A DNA stretch of 28,176 bases from CAYPOY01 sp964412395. Lineage in GTDB: Bacteria; Chloroflexota; Anaerolineae; B4-G1. A program made the position numbers and the translations under genes. Shown here piece by piece: positions 25,185-28,176 of this stretch. The DNA is taken from NCBI GenBank assembly GCA_964412395.1, contig CAYPOY010000020.1, positions 1-28,176 on the forward strand, read 5' to 3'. Position 1 is the stretch's first letter, and each line of letters starts with the position of its first letter. The notes under the pieces are model-generated. The model worked only from the letters and a program-made list of their open reading frames with translations, ran no database searches and was not told where the DNA came from.

Positions 25185-26510
25185 ATGAAGAATATCTGTG
25201 TCATCGGCGTTGGCTACGTGGGCCTGGTCACTGGTGCCTGCCTGGCCGACCTGGGCAACCACATCGTCTGCCTGAACCGCAACAAGCAGAAGTCCGACAA
25301 TCTGAAAAAGGGCATCCTGCCTATCTACGAGCCGGGCCTGGAGGAGATCGTGCGGCGCAACACCGAGGCTGGCCGGCTGGGCTTCACCACCTCTTACGAC
25401 GAAGCGATGGAGGAGGCAGAATTCGTCTTCATCGCCGTCGGCACGCCCTCAGGTGAGAGCGGCGAGGCGGACTTAGCCCACGTCGAGGCTGCCGCGACGG
25501 ACATTGCCCGCCGTATCCGCCAGCCCATCGTCATCGTCAATAAGTCCACTGTGCCTATCGGTACCGGCGACTGGGTCTCCGACATCGTGCGTGCTGCAAT
25601 GCCCGATCCCAACGTCCTCTTCTGGGTCGTCTCCAACCCCGAGTTCCTGCGAGAAGGGTCCGGCGTCTACGACTGCATGAACCCCGACCGCGTCGTGCTC
25701 GGCTCCACCAGCCGGGAGGCGGCCGAACGGGTGGCCGAGATCTATTACCCGCTGCACGCCGAGATGATAATCACCGACCTGCGCACGGCCGAGATGATCA
25801 AGTACGCCTCCAATGCTTTCCTGGCGACCAAGATTTCGTTTATCAACGAAATGGCCAACATCTGTGAGGGGCTGGGGGCCGATGTGAAGGAGGTGGCGCG
25901 GGGCATGGGCACCGATCATCGCATCAGCCCGTACTTCCTGGGGGCCGGCATCGGCTGGGGCGGCTCCTGCTTCCCCAAGGACGTCAAAGCCTTGGCACAT
26001 ATGGCCGCCACGCACGGGACGCACCCGCAGATGCTGAGGGCGGTGATGGAGATCAACTACGACCAGCGCAAGCGGTTCGTGACCAAACTGCGCCACATCC
26101 TGGGCGGCTTCCGGGGCAAGACGGTGGGCGTGTTGGGCCTCTCGTTCAAGCCGAACACTGACGATATGCGGGATGCTCCCTCGGTCGAGATTATCCGTCT
26201 GTTGCTATACGAGGGGGCGAAGGTCAAGGCCTACGACTCGGTGGCGATGGAGAACGCCCAGCGTGTTCTGGGTGATAGCATCACTTGCTGCAAGGATCCC
26301 TACGAGGTGGCCGAGGGGGCCGACGCGCTGATGCTGGTCGCCGAGTGGAACGAGTTTAAGCAATTGGACATGGAGCGCATAAAGGGGTTGATGCGCCAGT
26401 CAGTGCTGATGGACGGCCGCAACATCTACGATCCGCAGCGCATGCGCGCGCTGGGCTTCACCTACCGGGGCATGGGGCGCGGCTATGACGACGACGGCCA
26501 GCCGAAGTGA
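25185..26510 (+). CDS. ugd: UDP-glucose 6-dehydrogenase
   Basis: NAD-dependent four-electron oxidation of UDP-glucose to UDP-glucuronate, a precursor of exopolysaccharide and other surface glycans. Seen: the N-terminal NAD-binding GVGYVG (about residues 8-13); KSTVPIGTGD; NPEFLREGSG; the central NAFLATKISFINE helix; the catalytic Cys262 in GWGGSCFPKD; and the C-terminal UDP-binding domain with GLSFKPNTDDMRDAPS. At 441 residues the length is normal. Start ATG at 25185 behind AAGGAGG. GDP-mannose 6-dehydrogenase is a less likely alternative within the same superfamily. No glycosyltransferase or capsule genes lie in the window, so the product's use is unknown. Confidence 0.93.
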   Translation: MKNICVIGVGYVGLVTGACLADLGNHIVCLNRNKQKSDNLKKGILPIYEPGLEEIVRRNTEAGRLGFTTSYDEAMEEAEFVFIAVGTPSGESGEADLAHVEAAATDIARRIRQPIVIVNKSTVPIGTGDWVSDIVRAAMPDPNVLFWVVSNPEFLREGSGVYDCMNPDRVVLGSTSREAAERVAEIYYPLHAEMIITDLRTAEMIKYASNAFLATKISFINEMANICEGLGADVKEVARGMGTDHRISPYFLGAGIGWGGSCFPKDVKALAHMAATHGTHPQMLRAVMEINYDQRKRFVTKLRHILGGFRGKTVGVLGLSFKPNTDDMRDAPSVEIIRLLLYEGAKVKAYDSVAMENAQRVLGDSITCCKDPYEVAEGADALMLVAEWNEFKQLDMERIKGLMRQSVLMDGRNIYDPQRMRALGFTYRGMGRGYDDDGQPK

Positions 26511-26573
26511 GGGGCTGTGCCCGGATGAGTGCAGAGTGGGGATTAAAGGATAGAGATAGGAGAGATTTCACTA

Positions 26574-27623
26574 ATGAAAACGGAAAGAAACGTCATCATG
26601 ACGGTCGTAACTAGCCTGCTCATCATTGTCACGTTGGCGTGTGGCGGGGCGACTCCCACCACGACGCCGGACACTCAGGCGACGGTCGCCGCCGCCATTG
26701 CCGCGACCAGCACGGCCCAGGTCGGTCTACAGGCGACGATTGACGCCGCCGTCGAGGCTACCAGCGTTGCCGCCCCAACGCCCACCCCCTCGTCCGAGGA
26801 AACCGTGGAATCCGTGACCACGACTGAGATGACCGAGGAAGAACTGGCGGCTCTGATTGACGAGGCCGTGGCCGAAGCCAGCGCCGCCACGCAGGAGTGC
26901 TCAACCGTCACGACGGAGGCCGCTGCCGATGGCACAGTCACGCAGGAAGAAGTGGATGCGGTGACCGTCTACGTGACGGACGCTGAGGAAGCCATTGCCT
27001 ACGCCGAGGAACTGATCTACGCCTACTACGATCTATATGGGGAGCTGGCGACCGAGACAATCGTGCTTCTCCAGGCCATCGAGCAGGATTTGGCCGCCAT
27101 GGCTGAAGGCACTGCCGAAGTCAATGCCATTCTCCAGGAAATCATCATGGCCCTGGAACAAGGGCTTGCGCTGGCCGAAGAGACGATCACCCAACTAGAA
27201 ACCGCCGCCCAGACCGCCAGCGCCAAAGCCGCCGAAATCCAGGGACGGAACCAGAACGTAGTCCAAAACCTGCAGGCTGAACTCGAAAGTCGGGCCGCCG
27301 CCGTACTGTCTGTCCAGCCCAACAATATCCCCACCGACCGCCAGGCCGCGCTCCAAAGCGCGTTCGATTATGTTGACGCTGCGCGCCAGGCCCTGGACGA
27401 CGACAGGATCTCACAAACCGAACTGGCGAACATCGCTCAGTTGGGGGCCAACGCCAGCGCCGGCTTGAATGCCCACGGAGGCCCGCAACTGCAGCGGCTG
27501 TCCGGCTCAATCAGTGACATCACCGGGCAGATCGCTCGCGGCCAGACGCCTCAGGTCAAAGCCAGCCTGGGAAACCTGGAGGCTTCCCTGGGAACCAGGC
27601 CGTCCAGACCCTCCAGGCCGTAA
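26574..27623 (+). CDS. Ala/Glu-rich lipoprotein with coiled coil
   Basis: Secreted lipoprotein of 349 residues. Seen: a signal sequence (MKTERNVIMTVVTSLLIIV) with a lipobox TLAC and lipidated C23, a Thr/Pro/Ala-rich linker (about residues 25-75), a long acidic, alanine-rich helical region with heptad-like spacing (about 85-240, e.g. AEVNAILQEIIMALEQGLALAEETITQLE-type pattern), and a tail ending PSRPSRP. There is no recognisable enzyme motif. Such Thr/Pro-rich linkers after the lipidated Cys are common in surface lipoproteins of this kind of bacterium. Start ATG at 26574 with AGGAGA upstream. A hairpin follows the stop directly. The role is unknown; a structural or envelope function is a guess. 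Confidence 0.85.
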   Translation: MKTERNVIMTVVTSLLIIVTLACGGATPTTTPDTQATVAAAIAATSTAQVGLQATIDAAVEATSVAAPTPTPSSEETVESVTTTEMTEEELAALIDEAVAEASAATQECSTVTTEAAADGTVTQEEVDAVTVYVTDAEEAIAYAEELIYAYYDLYGELATETIVLLQAIEQDLAAMAEGTAEVNAILQEIIMALEQGLALAEETITQLETAAQTASAKAAEIQGRNQNVVQNLQAELESRAAAVLSVQPNNIPTDRQAALQSAFDYVDAARQALDDDRISQTELANIAQLGANASAGLNAHGGPQLQRLSGSISDITGQIARGQTPQVKASLGNLEASLGTRPSRPSRP

Positions 27624-27649
27624 CGGTTCGCGGGGCGGCTCGCGGACCG
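27624..27649 (+). other. hairpin immediately after the lipoprotein stop codon
   Basis: CGGTTCGCG (27624-27632) and CGCGGACCG (27641-27649) pair over nine positions with one G-T, around an 8-base loop, starting at the base after the stop. No T-run follows within 15 bases. It may protect the 3' end or act as a weak terminator. Confidence 0.45.
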
Positions 27650-27782
27650 CCACTACGGCGTAACGATTTTGTTGCTCCCACCTATACGGCTATGCTCCAG
27701 GCGGATCATGGACCCGGCGGCCCGGTGGCGGGGTCTGACGATTCCTTTGGAGCAAAATGAGGAATAACATTGAGATAAAGCG

Positions 27783-28130
27783 ATGGGAAACGAGCTCGTA
27801 AATCCAGGGCATGCGCGCCCTAAACCCAGGCGGCCTCTTTTATTCAGAATTCTGTTTGGGGGCTTTACGCTGTTCGCCCTGCTTTTCTGGGTGGGCTTCA
27901 GCATGATGGTTGTGACCGACTACGTCCGAGAGCGAGACGAGTACGCAACGTATACAGCGCTCCAGGACTCTGGTGTCATCATCCAGGCTGTTGTGATAGA
28001 CCGGCAGGTCCGGTCCGACGAGGATGGTACATCTTTTTACATTACTTATCAATTTGGCGCGCCAATACCCGATGATCCCAATGGCAATGAGAAGCAATTT
28101 ACCAGAACGGCAAGCGTAAAAGCTGATTGA
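27783..28130 (+). CDS. DUF3592-like small membrane protein
   Basis: Protein of 115 residues. Seen: a basic N-terminus (HARPKPRRP), one long hydrophobic segment (about residues 19-45, LLFRILFGGFTLFALLFWVG), then a beta-rich extracytoplasmic or cytoplasmic part (SGVIIQAVVIDRQVR, GTSFYITYQFGAP) resembling the start of DUF3592 domains. Those usually continue for another 30-60 residues with a terminal TM helix; here the frame ends at TGA 28128-28130, so the gene may be truncated. Start ATG at 27783 is assumed; the ribosome site is weak. The remaining 46 bases to the window end show no gene. Function unknown. Confidence 0.7.
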   Translation: MGNELVNPGHARPKPRRPLLFRILFGGFTLFALLFWVGFSMMVVTDYVRERDEYATYTALQDSGVIIQAVVIDRQVRSDEDGTSFYITYQFGAPIPDDPNGNEKQFTRTASVKAD

Positions 28131-28176
28131 CGGACAAATTTAAGGTAAGCCGAAGCAAGACACAACCCACGCGCGC

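Noticed and set aside
27624..27649. Rho-independent terminator after the lipoprotein gene
   Set aside because: The stem is good but no T-run follows, so it is listed only as a hairpin.
27711..27735. GACCC/GGGTC inverted repeat in the spacer before the last gene
   Set aside because: Arms of five bases separated by a GC-rich spacer are expected by chance in this composition.

Overview
The window looks like chromosomal DNA from a GC-rich, non-model bacterium, most probably a member of the Chloroflexota (Anaerolineae-like). This is inferred from gene content only: a very large soluble multi-GAF hybrid kinase, a DUF4388/PATAN protein paired with a COG2229 GTPase, a B-box-type zinc/membrane protein, Ala/Thr-rich lipoproteins, and AATCTC-type tandem heptamers inside and beside genes. 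No rRNA, tRNA, IS element, phage module or CRISPR array was seen. All genes but one lie on the + strand.

Layout. (1) 74-4677, core genes: histidyl-tRNA synthetase (hisS), NAD kinase (nadK), a small zinc/membrane protein and the repair ATPase recN, which carries an in-frame block of tandem 7- and 8-mers. (2) 4683-6096, accessory: a small helical protein overlapping an AbiEii-type nucleotidyltransferase, then a BrnT-like toxin and CopG-type antitoxin behind a near-consensus promoter. (3) 6248-10714: an MFS transporter, a small gene interrupted by in-frame stops, and a Rad50/SbcC ATPase. (4) 10723-11328, minus strand: a two-TM protein divergent from region 5, with two good sigma-70 promoters back to back. 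(5) 11631-13000: DUF4388 protein plus COG2229 GTPase. (6) 13307-25066, the most interesting part: alpha/beta hydrolase, V4R-domain protein, left-handed beta-helix transferase-like protein with a degenerate nucleotidyltransferase-like N-terminus, a reductase resembling cyanobacterial acyl-ACP reductase, a REC-GGDEF-like regulator, a 1883-residue 7xGAF-PAS-HisKA-HATPase-REC-REC kinase, a stand-alone receiver, and a second alpha/beta hydrolase whose nucleophile position is Ala. (7) 25185-28130: UDP-glucose 6-dehydrogenase, a lipoprotein and a small DUF3592-like membrane protein.

How it may fit together. The 13307-25066 run is tightly spaced and co-directional. It combines possible acyl/aldehyde chemistry (reductase, hydrolase, beta-helix transferase), a possible ligand-binding V4R protein and a phosphorelay with a possible c-di-GMP output. 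I infer a lipid- or aldehyde-linked signalling system, perhaps connected to the adjacent GTPase operon. The family assignments are fairly firm; the joint function is a hypothesis.
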